Part shown: one piece after another, positions 28,386 through 37,054 of the stretch
How positions within the stretch are numbered: position 1 is the first letter of the stretch
Layout: the number at the start of each line of letters is the position of its first letter
DNA from: Methylobacterium adhaesivum
Lineage (GTDB): Bacteria > Pseudomonadota > Alphaproteobacteria > Rhizobiales > Beijerinckiaceae
DNA: 64,000 bases
Assembly (NCBI RefSeq): GCF_022179065.1
Contig: NZ_BPQD01000015.1
Coordinates: 1 to 64,000, forward strand
Direction of reading: 5' to 3'
Notes under the pieces: generated by a model
What the model was told of the DNA's origin: nothing
Seen by the model: the letters and a program-made list of their open reading frames with translations, nothing else
Database searches by the model: none
Translations under genes and position numbers: made by a program

Positions 28386-29228
28386 CTACGTTTGCCAGAC
28401 CCTCGGGAGGGGCACGCCGCGGTAGCCGACCAGGACATCTCCGGCGAGCCGCCGCAGGGCCGCCGGATCTTCGCCGAGGAAGCGCACCACGAGGTGGCCG
28501 TTCCAGGCGCTCGCCGCCGCCGCCACGCCCTCGGGCGGCGTTGCCGCATTGAGGAGCGAGCGCATCTCCTCCAGGCGCGCCTCGGCGCCCGGCGCCGCAT
28601 CGATCAGGGTCGCCATCGCGCGCGCTCGTCCTCCGATGGCGGCACGCGCGAGGATGTCCGAGACCGCGCCGTCGAGGCGCACCGAATCGGCATAGACGAG
28701 GCGTCCGTCGCGGCGGATGCGCCAATGGTCGTGGAAACGGCCCTCGGTGATCCGCTCGGCCCGTGCCACCCGACCGAACGTCACCGCCTCGAAGGCAAGG
28801 AATCCCGCATCCCCGGCGAGATCGACGTCGAGGGAGCGGTGCAGGTTCACCCCGTCGAACAGGATCGTCTCCTGTGGCAGGAAGGCGAGATGCCCCCCCG
28901 GCGCCACGGCGATGCGAGTCCCGACGGTCGTCCGTGGTCCGTCCGAACGATAGATTTTTTCGGCCGCCGTCGTGGTGAGCACGACGCTGCCCCCCGGCCC
29001 AACCGCGACGGACACACTGAAGCTGTCGCCGCAGGCGATGCCGCCGGCGCTGTTCAGGAGCACCGCCTCGCACGGCCCCGCCGGCCCGCGCGGCAGACGC
29101 ACCCGCAGGGGACCGGATTCGGCGATGTCGAGAACCCGGGTCTCGGACCCGATCCGAGCGACGCGCAGATGGACGCGTCCGTCCGAGCGCTGGCGCAGCG
29201 GTGGCGCGGGACGGTCGGGGAGCGTCAC
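28386..29228 (-). CDS. ureD: Urease accessory protein UreD, isolated from other urease genes
   Basis: With a GTG start at 29228 the protein has 280 residues, normal for UreD. Conserved segments include LLNSAGGIACGD, TTTAAEKIYRS, LPQETILFDG, AFEAVTFGR, DHWRIRRDGRLVYAD and the C-terminal LVGYRGVPLPRVW. UreD acts with UreF and UreG as the scaffold that delivers nickel to apo-urease in the cytosol. No ureABC, ureE, ureF or ureG lies within the window on either side. The gene follows sseA by 31 bases and is probably co-transcribed with it. It could serve a remote urease or be a duplicated copy. Confidence 0.93.
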   Translation of the reverse strand: MTLPDRPAPPLRQRSDGRVHLRVARIGSETRVLDIAESGPLRVRLPRGPAGPCEAVLLNSAGGIACGDSFSVSVAVGPGGSVVLTTTAAEKIYRSDGPRTTVGTRIAVAPGGHLAFLPQETILFDGVNLHRSLDVDLAGDAGFLAFEAVTFGRVARAERITEGRFHDHWRIRRDGRLVYADSVRLDGAVSDILARAAIGGRARAMATLIDAAPGAEARLEEMRSLLNAATPPEGVAAAASAWNGHLVVRFLGEDPAALRRLAGDVLVGYRGVPLPRVWQT

Positions 29229-29259
29229 GACGGCCTGTGCAACGGCGCGGGCCGCCGGG

Positions 29260-30105
29260 TCATGCGCCGGTCGCGACGGGTCGCTTCGGGTCCGAGCCCC
29301 ATTCCGACCACGAGCCGTCGTAGAGCGCCTGCGGCGGCCGGCCGAGGGTCTCGAGGGCCAGGGCCACAATGGCGGCGGTGACCCCCGATCCGCAGGTGGT
29401 GATCACCGGTCGGTTCAGGTCGACGCCGTTCGTCGCGAACACCGCCTCGAGGGCCTCCGCATCCTTCAGCCGCCCCTCGCTCTGAAGCGCTGCATAATGG
29501 ACGTTGCGGGCGCCCGGCATGTGTCCCGGTTGCACCCCGGGGCGCGGCTCGGCTTCCTCGCCGCGAAAGCGCGGGCCGGAGCGGGCGTCGACCACCTGGG
29601 CGGAACCGGATTCGAGAGCGTCGGCAACGTCTTGCGCCCCCGCGACCGCTCCGGCGGCGAGGCGGGCATTGAACGCTCGGGCCTCGCGCGGCCGTCCCTC
29701 GCCGGTCTCGACGGCGCCGCCGCCCGCGACCCAGGCCGGATACCCGCCCTCCAGAATCGCCACGTCGCGCGCCCCATAAACCTGCAGCATCCACCGCACC
29801 CGGGGGGCCGCGAACAGGCCCATGCCGTCGTAGACGACGATCCGTGAATCCTCGCCGATGCCGAGGGCGCCGACCCGCGCGGCGAACACCTCCGGGCGCG
29901 GCAGCATGTGCGGGAGACCCGAGGTCTCGTCGCTCACGGCGTCGATGTCGAATCGGACGGCGCCGGGAATATGCCCGGCCCGGTACTCACCCGCCGCGTC
30001 CCGCCCCTGCGCCGGCAGGTACCAGGAGCCATCGAGAACGATGAGATCGGGATCGCCGATCCGGTCCTTGAGCCAATCCACGGTCACGAAGGGCGTCGTC
30101 GCCAT
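29260..30105 (-). CDS. sseA: 3-mercaptopyruvate sulfurtransferase
   Basis: The 281-residue protein has two rhodanese domains (about 5-140 and 160-280). The catalytic Cys238 lies in TCGSGVTA, the CG(S/T)GVT loop that marks 3-mercaptopyruvate rather than thiosulfate specificity. It transfers sulfane sulfur from 3-mercaptopyruvate to acceptors such as cyanide or thioredoxin. I start at MATTPFVTVDW (30105), where conservation begins; two upstream in-frame ATGs near 30150 are possible. It is followed by ureD with a 31-base gap. Confidence 0.93.
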   Translation of the reverse strand: MATTPFVTVDWLKDRIGDPDLIVLDGSWYLPAQGRDAAGEYRAGHIPGAVRFDIDAVSDETSGLPHMLPRPEVFAARVGALGIGEDSRIVVYDGMGLFAAPRVRWMLQVYGARDVAILEGGYPAWVAGGGAVETGEGRPREARAFNARLAAGAVAGAQDVADALESGSAQVVDARSGPRFRGEEAEPRPGVQPGHMPGARNVHYAALQSEGRLKDAEALEAVFATNGVDLNRPVITTCGSGVTAAIVALALETLGRPPQALYDGSWSEWGSDPKRPVATGA

Positions 30106-30277
30106 GATGCTTGGATTCCATACGGCGTGAGGGAAGGGAGACGTCATCATATCCCGCCGCGGCCTGCCTCCGCCACCGACCCGGCGCATGCGCAGAGGTC
30201 GGATTCTCGCGGGTCAAACCGCCCGCGATGCCCTATGTCATCGCTCGTGCCTTACGGAAAGCGGAGCCTTCGCGCCT

Positions 30278-30526
30278 TTGTCCTCCCGCGAAACCTTCCA
30301 CATCGAAATCCTCGGGCCCGAATCGGGGATGGACGGCGAAGACGCCGTTCGCCAGCGGGTCTCCGTCCGCGTCGGCAGTCTCGAAGGGGCGACGGAACGC
30401 GCCCTCGGCCTGTTCGCCCGCGCGCGAGCACCGCAGCGTGGCGGGGGACCGGCCGAGGCAGTGCGGGTCATCGACGGGGCCGGCACGGAGGTATTCTTCC
30501 GCAGCCGCTTCGACGAGCCGGCCTGA
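30278..30526 (+). CDS. Small uncharacterised protein
   Basis: About 82 residues from a TTG start at 30278 (GGAG about 11 bases upstream), or longer from an ATG at 30188. The N-terminal extension of the longer version looks non-coding, so I prefer the shorter one. The sequence (ETFHIEILGPESG, RVSVRVGSLEGATERALGLF, VRVIDGAGTEVFFRS) alternates strand and helix and ends in a plausible beta hairpin; no family recognised. It is followed after nine bases by the next small gene, suggesting a two-gene operon. Confidence 0.5.
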   Translation: MSSRETFHIEILGPESGMDGEDAVRQRVSVRVGSLEGATERALGLFARARAPQRGGGPAEAVRVIDGAGTEVFFRSRFDEPA

Positions 30527-30535
30527 GTCGATCCC

Positions 30536-30892
30536 ATGGGATGGCGCCTCTTCCTCGCCCCGGTCCTGGTCCTGGCTTTCGCGGCGCTCTTCGTGCGCTG
30601 CTACAGCCTGCCGCCGGCGCCCGACCGCCGCGGTGGGACCGTCGTCGTCCTCGATTGGCCGAACCGGCCGCTCTTCGGCAGTCCGCGCGGCGACTGTCTC
30701 GATGTCCCTGCCTCCGATGTTCCGATCGCCTGTCTCATCGGTTCCGTCGCCCGGTCGCAGGCGGGCATCGTCCTCGTGCGTCTTCCCTTCTGCGCGACCT
30801 GTCACGACCTCTCCCAGCGGATCGCCGCCCTCGGGCGCGACCCCGACGTCGTCACGGCGGCGCAGGCACGGATCAGTCGCTTCGGCTGGTAG
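30536..30892 (+). CDS. Small exported or membrane-anchored protein with a CXXCH motif
   Basis: The 118-residue protein starts with a hydrophobic helix (about 5-22) that could be an uncleaved anchor or signal peptide, with Cys22 next to it. The remainder should face the periplasm. It contains Cys86-Ala-Thr-Cys89-His90, the c-type heme attachment motif, within VRLPFCATCHDLSQ. There is no obvious downstream Met ligand, and the domain is shorter than normal cytochrome c, so a disulfide or metal site is an equally good reading. Cys54 and Cys66 might pair. The last 20 bases overlap the convergent acyltransferase gene. Confidence 0.6.
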   Translation: MGWRLFLAPVLVLAFAALFVRCYSLPPAPDRRGGTVVVLDWPNRPLFGSPRGDCLDVPASDVPIACLIGSVARSQAGIVLVRLPFCATCHDLSQRIAALGRDPDVVTAAQARISRFGW

Positions 30893-32084
30893 CGGACGCC
30901 GCTCCGGTCTTGAGCGCCGCGCGCGTTCGTGCCCGGCGGGCCAGCCACCGGCTCAGGCGGGCGCGAAGGCCTTCGAGCCGCCGCGCGAAGCCGAACAGGG
31001 GGTCGCCACCCGGTGTTTCGATGAGGATGTGTGCCAGGGGCATTCGCTCGGCCCAGAACGTCTCGGCGAGCTGAAAATCCGGCGGCGCGCAGGAATCGGC
31101 TCCGGCGAGGGTGCCATCGGCGATCAAACCCCGTGTCATTTGCTGGAGCAGTAGGGCGCCGGGGGAGTCGCGCGCCACTGCCTCCGCGAACGAGATCTTG
31201 AGACACCACGCCCGCGTTCCGGTGATGTAAGTGATTGCGCTGGCAAGGGTCGTCCCGTCTCGACGCAAGCGGTCGATCCGCACCCGCCCCCGTGCGCCGA
31301 AGGCGGCCACGGAGGCATGCAGCAACGCGACCTCGCCGGGGGCGTCGCCGAGGGCCGTCCCGGCCCGGCCCTTCCATCCGGCCCCTTCGAGGGCGATGTA
31401 GTCGTCGAGGGCAGCCCTCAAAGAAATAACGTCGCGGACGCTCTCGAACTTCAGGGGGGCGAGGCGCTCGGCCGAGTGGCGCAGGCGCCTTTTCCGTCTC
31501 GGCGATAGACGATCGAGGTATTGCGCACGGTCATTGTTCCCCTGAGCCGACGGGTCGAACACGGCGCGGCTGTGTGGCCAGAACCGTGCCCGGGCGAGTC
31601 CCTGACTTCGACAGGACCGTTCGAGCAGATCTGCGAAGGGACCGCTCGTCGGAACATAAGTCAGCATTGCACGGGGTCCGCCGAGGCGCCCCATAGCCTG
31701 CAGCAGCGCGTCGAGGGCACCGGCCGGCGCAACCGGATCGAGGAGTGGAACGCCGAACACGCCGTAGCCGTGCATCCACCCCATGGCGAGGCGCAGGGGA
31801 ATGCCCCACCGCAAGCGCTGGCGCCGGTACGGCCACACGGCGCGGAGTTGCAGTCCCGGTTGCTCCGGTGGACGATCGCCGACCAGGATCACCTCGACCC
31901 CGTCCCCGAACGCATCTCTGGCGGCGAGGGCAAAATCGGGGTCGTAGAACAGGTTCTCGACGAAGGGGTTCAGGCTGAGGGCACGCCAGGCGGCAAGCCA
32001 GGGGGCGGCCGGATCGAGGGGCCGGAGGGCGGCGATGTTGCCGTCAGACAGTCGCACCGTCGTGGCGGTGTCGGCCCAGTCCAT
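30873..32084 (-). CDS. BioF2-like GNAT-fold acyltransferase (FemAB/CelD superfamily)
   Basis: The 403-residue protein has an N-terminal region with LSLNPFVENLFYDPDFALAA and a central BioF2-type GNAT domain (about 190-340) with LSPRRKRRLRHSAERL, IALEGAGWKGRAGTAL and AITYITGTRAWCLKISF. Such proteins (CelD, FemAB-like) transfer acyl or aminoacyl groups and are commonly encoded in exopolysaccharide loci. The start is set by a one-base TGATG overlap with the upstream flippase, so the two are co-translated. Together they suggest modification of an exported glycan. The donor and acceptor are unknown. Confidence 0.82.
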   Translation of the reverse strand: MDWADTATTVRLSDGNIAALRPLDPAAPWLAAWRALSLNPFVENLFYDPDFALAARDAFGDGVEVILVGDRPPEQPGLQLRAVWPYRRQRLRWGIPLRLAMGWMHGYGVFGVPLLDPVAPAGALDALLQAMGRLGGPRAMLTYVPTSGPFADLLERSCRSQGLARARFWPHSRAVFDPSAQGNNDRAQYLDRLSPRRKRRLRHSAERLAPLKFESVRDVISLRAALDDYIALEGAGWKGRAGTALGDAPGEVALLHASVAAFGARGRVRIDRLRRDGTTLASAITYITGTRAWCLKISFAEAVARDSPGALLLQQMTRGLIADGTLAGADSCAPPDFQLAETFWAERMPLAHILIETPGGDPLFGFARRLEGLRARLSRWLARRARTRAALKTGAASATSRSD

Positions 32085-33496
32085 CAGGCGGCTCGCCAGC
32101 GCCGGACCAGACCGGCGACGCCAAGGATATCGTAACGCCACGCCATGGCCGCGACGCCGGTGAGAAGGATCACGAGTTCAAGAATCACGGTCGCGGTCGT
32201 TCGCCCGGCGCTCGCCGCCTCGATCGACGCGATGGCGAGCCGGCAGGCGAGGGCCGTCGCTCCGATCACGGCGACATCGCGCCAGGGTACGGGCATGCGG
32301 ATGCCCGTCCGGTCACCGGCGATGAAGACGAGGCAGGCGAGCGCCTGCCCCAGGACGACGGCGGTGGCCGCACCCGCGATGCCGTAGGGCGGGATCAGGA
32401 CGGCCGAGAGGCCGGTGATGGTGACCAGAAGGGTGACGGACGCGATGGCGTCGAGGCGGCTCGACGCCGAAAAATAGATCACCTGTCCGAAGTAGTACGA
32501 CCGCAGCATGAGGAACACGCTCGCGGCGATGAGCAGGGGGGCCACGCCGAGGGCGGCGGTGCGATAATCCGGCCCGAGCAGAACGACCACGACAAGATCG
32601 TCGAAGGCGAGGAAGAACACGCCCCCGAAGGCGGCAATGACGGCCATCAGGCGGGCCGCGTCTTCCAGCACCGGCCGGGCGGCGTCCATGCCACCCTCCC
32701 GGGCCTCCCGTTTGGCGATGGAAACGAGGGCGAGGGCGATGCTGTCGCCGAACACGACGAAGCTCTGGCGCAGAAAGTCTGAGAACGCACCGTAGGCGCC
32801 GAGTTCGGAGACCCCGACACTTTGGCCGATGATGAGTCGATCGATGGTCTGCGCGAGGGCGGCGGCGGCGAACGAGAGGACGAGGGGCCAGCCATAGTCG
32901 AGGAGACGCCGTGCCTCGCTCCAGCTTCCGCGCCCGCGCAGGAGGGGCCCGATGGCACGGAGCGGGGGCAGGGCGGCCAGAAGGTTGGCGATGGCCGTTG
33001 CCATGAGGAGATCGACGGCGTGGCCGGTCCAGAGGAGGACTCCGCTTCCGAGCCCAAGAACGAGCACGGCGCGCAGGACGATGGCGGCGGCGACGGCGCC
33101 GACCTCGAGGCGGGTCCGCGCGATCTCGCAGGCGCCCTCGAACACCATCATGCCGAGGACGGCGACGACGATGGCGGCGGCGGCCCCCGCCTCGACGATC
33201 CCGAGCCACGCCCCGAAGGCGGCCAATAGACCGGCGAGTCCAATCATCGCCCCCAGGAGCCGCATCACGGTGCCGACCTGGCTCGCCGCCCGCGCCTCGT
33301 CATAGAGAGCGAAGAACGAGAATTTCGGCCACTGACAGGTGGCGCCGTAGAGGACGAGCGCCCAGGAGAGGATCAGAAGGTAGCCGCCATAGGCTTCCGC
33401 TGGGGCGAGCCGGGTGAAGACCGCCAGGGACGCCATGTTGAGGGCCGCGCCGACGCCACGCGAACCGACATAGGTTAGGGTGTGACGAGCGATCAT
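32084..33496 (-). CDS. Polysaccharide flippase (Wzx/MOP superfamily)
   Basis: The 470-residue protein has about twelve to fourteen hydrophobic helices spread over the full length and the family's starting pattern (TYVGSRGVGAALNMASLAVFTRLAP). Residues 205-235 (LAQTIDRLIIGQ) match the conserved segment of Wzx/RfbX flippases. It should move a lipid-linked oligosaccharide across the inner membrane. No glycosyltransferase or polymerase is visible nearby, so the sugar is made elsewhere. It is coupled to the acyltransferase gene downstream. Confidence 0.88.
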   Translation of the reverse strand: MIARHTLTYVGSRGVGAALNMASLAVFTRLAPAEAYGGYLLILSWALVLYGATCQWPKFSFFALYDEARAASQVGTVMRLLGAMIGLAGLLAAFGAWLGIVEAGAAAAIVVAVLGMMVFEGACEIARTRLEVGAVAAAIVLRAVLVLGLGSGVLLWTGHAVDLLMATAIANLLAALPPLRAIGPLLRGRGSWSEARRLLDYGWPLVLSFAAAALAQTIDRLIIGQSVGVSELGAYGAFSDFLRQSFVVFGDSIALALVSIAKREAREGGMDAARPVLEDAARLMAVIAAFGGVFFLAFDDLVVVVLLGPDYRTAALGVAPLLIAASVFLMLRSYYFGQVIYFSASSRLDAIASVTLLVTITGLSAVLIPPYGIAGAATAVVLGQALACLVFIAGDRTGIRMPVPWRDVAVIGATALACRLAIASIEAASAGRTTATVILELVILLTGVAAMAWRYDILGVAGLVRRWRAA

Positions 33497-33771
33497 CGTC
33501 GTTCCGCCGACGCGGGGCCGATTTCAGGGGGTCGCGTCGTTGTCACGTGCGCCTTCCGCTCTCGCCCGTCGGCCGGACTGACCGAAAGGCCTAGCACGGC
33601 GACGTTGCCGAGGCGTCAACGGGGAAAGGGCTGCGTGGTATCGGTCGCTCACCCACGCCGACGTGTTCGGCTGGCGCGTACAGGGGGTCCCCATCGGCCG
33701 CGGCCTTCGTTACACAGCCGGGATCAGGCGCCCTCACGGAGCGCTCGAGGGAGAGGGGACCCGCCAGTCAA

Positions 33772-34224
33772 ATGCAGGATGTGCCGCGATCCGATCCCGC
33801 CCCCGCGCTCGTCGATCCGGACGTGCACGTCGAGAGCTTTCGCCAGGCGCGCGAGGCGCGCCGCCTGGAACTCGTCGAGGACTACGTCGAACTCATCGCC
33901 GACCTGATCGGTGATGGCGGCGAGGCGCGCCAGGTCGATATCGCCGCCCGCCTTGGTGTCGCCCAACCCACCGTCGCCAAGATGCTCAAGCGTCTGGTGG
34001 AGGACGGCCTCGTCCAGCAACGGCCGTATCGCGGCGTCTTCCTGACGGCGGCCGGTCAGACTCTCGCCGTCCAGAGCCGCGAACGCCATCGCATCGTCGA
34101 GAAGTTTCTCTGCGCCCTCGGTGTGAGCGCCGAGACGGCTCGGCGCGATGCCGAGGGGATCGAGCATCACGTCAGCGCCGAAACCCTCGAAGCGTTCCGG
34201 CTGTTCTGCGAAGGCAAGCCGTAG
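33772..34224 (+). CDS. mntR: MntR, manganese-responsive transcriptional regulator (DtxR family)
   Basis: The 150-residue protein has an N-terminal winged helix (about 28-95, with [23 protein letters not shown] as the recognition region). A metal-binding dimerisation domain follows, with [11 protein letters not shown] and the family signature AEGIEHHVS. Like other proteobacterial MntR proteins it should repress manganese uptake genes such as mntH when Mn(II) is bound. No mntH or sitABCD lies in the window. It is transcribed opposite to its neighbours and sits inside the surface-modification cluster, ending 31 bases from the convergent decarboxylase gene. Confidence 0.93.
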   Translation: MQDVPRSDPAPALVDPDVHVESFRQAREARRLELVEDYVELIADLIGDGGEARQVDIAARLGVAQPTVAKMLKRLVEDGLVQQRPYRGVFLTAAGQTLAVQSRERHRIVEKFLCALGVSAETARRDAEGIEHHVSAETLEAFRLFCEGKP

Positions 34225-34255
34225 TGGCCCGGCGCCCGGTCCTCCAATCCCAGCA

Positions 34256-35536
34256 CTATCGCTCGATCAGGGTCGCTCGCCCCTCGTCGACAAGGATTTC
34301 TGCCGGCAGTGGATGGCTGAGAAAGCCCGTCGGGCTCGCGGTGAGGGCGTAGGCGCCCGATTGCAGCACGGCGATGAGATCGCCGGCAGCGAGGTCCGGC
34401 AGCAGCGCAGCCCGTGCTAGAATATCAAGGGGCGTGCACAAGGGGCCGACCACCGACCATGGCCTGTGCACGGCGTCTCCCTCGTCCAACACAGCGGCGA
34501 CGGGATAGTCCCGCTTGACGATCTGCCCAAGGTTGCCCGAAGCGGCGAGGTGATGGTGCATCCCGCCGTCGGTGATGGCAAAGTGTTGGCCGCGTGAGTG
34601 CTTCACGGCCCGGACCCGTGCCACGTAGAGTCCCGCCGGCCCGGTAAGGTAGCGCCCCGGCTCTAGGACGATGCGTGCGGTGGCGAGCCCCGGTTCGACC
34701 GCGATCATCGTCTTCAGGGACGGAATGCCGGCGCGGATCGCGTCGAGATCGAGGGCCGTGTCGCCGGCGAAGTAGGGAATGCCGAGGCCGCCGCCGAGAT
34801 CGACCGTATCGAGGGGGCGATCGATCCGGGCGGCGACCCGTGCCGCCAGCCGAAGGCCGTAAGCCCACTGGGCGAGGAGGGTCGAGGCCGACAGGCCCTG
34901 CGTCCCGGCGAACAGGTGCAAGCCCACGAGGCACAGATGGCTTTCCGCCTCAATGCGGTCGACAACGGCGTCCAGCTCCTCCTCGTCGAATCCGAAGGGC
35001 GAGGGCTTGCCGCCCATGCGCATGGCACCGCCCTGGGCATCCGGCCCGGGGTTCACGCGGATCGCCACGGAGATGCGACGGCCGTGACGCGCGGCCGCTG
35101 CCGTGACGCGCGCCATCTCCTCGACATTCTCGAGGTGGATCTCACCGATGCCCCCGGAGACGACCCGTTCGATATCGGCGTCGCTCTTACCCGGCCCGGC
35201 GAAGAGGATCCGTTCAGGAGCGACGCCGGCGGCGAGCGCGGCTGCGTACTCGGCGCCCGAGGCGATCTCCGCGCCCGCCCCCTCGTCGGCGAAGATGCGG
35301 ATGATATCGGGGCGCGGGTTCGCCTTGACGGAATAATCGACCTCGGCAAAACCCGCGACGGCCTCCGACAGGGCGCGGTAGGCCCGGCGCATGAGCGCCG
35401 CATCGTAGACGAAGAACGGCGTGCCGTAGGTCTCTGCAAGGGTAGCAAGGTCCAGTCCCCCGACTTGCAGAACGCCCCCGCGTCGGGAGAAATCAGCGGC
35501 GATCAGGCGCTGGGCGAGGCTCTCGGCGTCAGCCAT
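34256..35536 (-). CDS. Fold-type III PLP decarboxylase associated with a carrier protein and ligase
   Basis: The 426-residue protein is related to diaminopimelate and ornithine decarboxylases: PLP lysine Lys71 in VDYSVKANP, barrel motifs GGGLGIPY and EPGRYLTG, and the catalytic cysteine in VGPLCTPLD. The CTPLD version is typical of decarboxylases found beside an AMP-forming ligase and an acyl carrier protein in exosortase-associated and related clusters, not of lysine biosynthesis. Here it is the third gene of exactly such a set, five bases after the ligase. It probably decarboxylates an amino acid held on the carrier. The substrate is unknown. Confidence 0.88.
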   Translation of the reverse strand: MADAESLAQRLIAADFSRRGGVLQVGGLDLATLAETYGTPFFVYDAALMRRAYRALSEAVAGFAEVDYSVKANPRPDIIRIFADEGAGAEIASGAEYAAALAAGVAPERILFAGPGKSDADIERVVSGGIGEIHLENVEEMARVTAAAARHGRRISVAIRVNPGPDAQGGAMRMGGKPSPFGFDEEELDAVVDRIEAESHLCLVGLHLFAGTQGLSASTLLAQWAYGLRLAARVAARIDRPLDTVDLGGGLGIPYFAGDTALDLDAIRAGIPSLKTMIAVEPGLATARIVLEPGRYLTGPAGLYVARVRAVKHSRGQHFAITDGGMHHHLAASGNLGQIVKRDYPVAAVLDEGDAVHRPWSVVGPLCTPLDILARAALLPDLAAGDLIAVLQSGAYALTASPTGFLSHPLPAEILVDEGRATLIER

Positions 35537-35541
35537 TTCGA

Positions 35542-37050
35542 TCAGATGTCCTGACGGTCCACGGCGAGGCGTTTGTAGTCGATCTTGCCGTTGGGAGTGA
35601 CGGCCAGGGCCGCGACAGATTCGATGGTGCGCGGCACCATATGGGGTGCCACGGTCTCGCGGAGCGTTCGCAGGGCGGTTTCGGGGGGAGGACCACCCTC
35701 GACGGGCACGCCGATCGCGTGGAGGCGCTGGCCGATGTTCGGATCGGGCAGGCCGATGACGGCGACGGCGTCGAAGGCGCCCGTCGCCATGAGGGCGGCT
35801 TCGACCTCACCCGGACTGACGCGAAAGCCTGATGTCTTGATCATCGCGTCGTCCCGCCCGACGAACGAGAAGTAGCCGTCCGCATCCTCGACGACGATGT
35901 CGCCGGAGCGACACAGGGGCGGCCCAAGGGGGTCGAAAGGATCCGGAACGAGGACCTTGGCGGTGTCCGCCGGCCGATTCCAGTAGCCGAGCGAAACGGT
36001 GGGACCGCGATGCATGAGGATCCCGGGTTCGCCCGGCAGGGTGCGGCGCCCGTCGGCGGTGACGGCGAAAATTTCGGTCTCCGGGATGGCGCGACCCATG
36101 GAGCCGGGCCGGGCCTCGAGTTCCTCGGGCGGAAGCCAGGTGGACCGAAAGGCTTCCGTCAGACCATACATGAGGACGATGCGCGTCTGGGGGAGGGCGC
36201 GGCGCAGGCGCGCGACCGTCTCGAGGGGCACGGCGCCGCCGGAATTGGTGATGTAGCGCAGGCTCGCGAGGTCGGCCTTCGCCAGCCGCGGCGCCGCACG
36301 GGTCAGGAGGGTCCATAGGGTCGGGACCCCGGCGAGCCCGGTGATTCGATGGGTTTCGATGGCGCGCACCACCTCGTCGCCGAACCGGACATCGAGGAGC
36401 ACGAGGCAGGCACCCTGTTCGACGGCGGTGAGGAGCTGGTTCAGTCCATAATCGAAGGCCAGTGGCAGAACCGAGAGGATGCGTTCGTCCGGCGTGATCT
36501 CGAGGTAGGTCCGTACGATGCGGGTGCCGGCGATCAGATTGGCGTGCGAGAGCATCACGCCCTTGGGCAAGCCCGTCGACCCCGAGGTGTAGAGGATCGC
36601 CGCGAGATCCACGGGCGGAGCCGGACCGTCCCGTGCCGGCAGCGTGAGCAGGACACCCCCGGTCGCCGGTTCGCAGCTCGCCGTCTCGCAGGTCACCGCA
36701 AGCGTCTCGCCAAGCGTCGCCCGCAGGGCCGGCTCGGTCACGAGGGCGCGCGCGCTGCAATCCTCGACGATGTGTCGAACCTGGGCCGGGCGCAGGCTCG
36801 GATGGATCGGAACGAAGGCCGCACCGGCCTGCGCGATGGCGAAGAGAGCCACGCATTCTGCGATGGACTTCGGAAGCAGCACCGCGACCCGGTCACCCGG
36901 CGCGATGCCGGCATCGACGAGGTGGCCCGCCAGCGCCGCGACGCGGCTGCGGAACGCCGCGTAGGTCAGGCGCTCTTCGCCTGCCACGAGGGCGAGACGG
37001 TCGCCGGCCGGCCCTTCGAGGAGGTGTCGAACGTGCGTCGGGCCGGGCAT
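35542..37050 (-). CDS. AMP-forming acyl/amino-acid ligase (ANL superfamily)
   Basis: The 502-residue adenylating enzyme has the P-loop-like LYTSGSTGLPKGVMLSHANL, the motif MYGLTEA, RSGDIVVEDADGYFSFVGRDD and the C-terminal lysine region NGKIDYKRL. It would activate a carboxylic or amino acid with ATP and load it onto the phosphopantetheine arm of the carrier protein encoded four bases upstream. I start at MPGPTHVRHLLEG (37050); the longer frame overlaps the carrier gene. Together with the decarboxylase downstream it forms a compact three-gene operon. Confidence 0.88.
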   Translation of the reverse strand: MPGPTHVRHLLEGPAGDRLALVAGEERLTYAAFRSRVAALAGHLVDAGIAPGDRVAVLLPKSIAECVALFAIAQAGAAFVPIHPSLRPAQVRHIVEDCSARALVTEPALRATLGETLAVTCETASCEPATGGVLLTLPARDGPAPPVDLAAILYTSGSTGLPKGVMLSHANLIAGTRIVRTYLEITPDERILSVLPLAFDYGLNQLLTAVEQGACLVLLDVRFGDEVVRAIETHRITGLAGVPTLWTLLTRAAPRLAKADLASLRYITNSGGAVPLETVARLRRALPQTRIVLMYGLTEAFRSTWLPPEELEARPGSMGRAIPETEIFAVTADGRRTLPGEPGILMHRGPTVSLGYWNRPADTAKVLVPDPFDPLGPPLCRSGDIVVEDADGYFSFVGRDDAMIKTSGFRVSPGEVEAALMATGAFDAVAVIGLPDPNIGQRLHAIGVPVEGGPPPETALRTLRETVAPHMVPRTIESVAALAVTPNGKIDYKRLAVDRQDI

Positions 37051-37054
37051 GGTG

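Noticed and set aside
34256-35536. Assignment of the PLP decarboxylase as lysA (lysine biosynthesis)
   Set aside because: The active-site CTPLD pattern and the tight operon with a carrier protein and an AMP ligase point to a carrier-associated enzyme instead.
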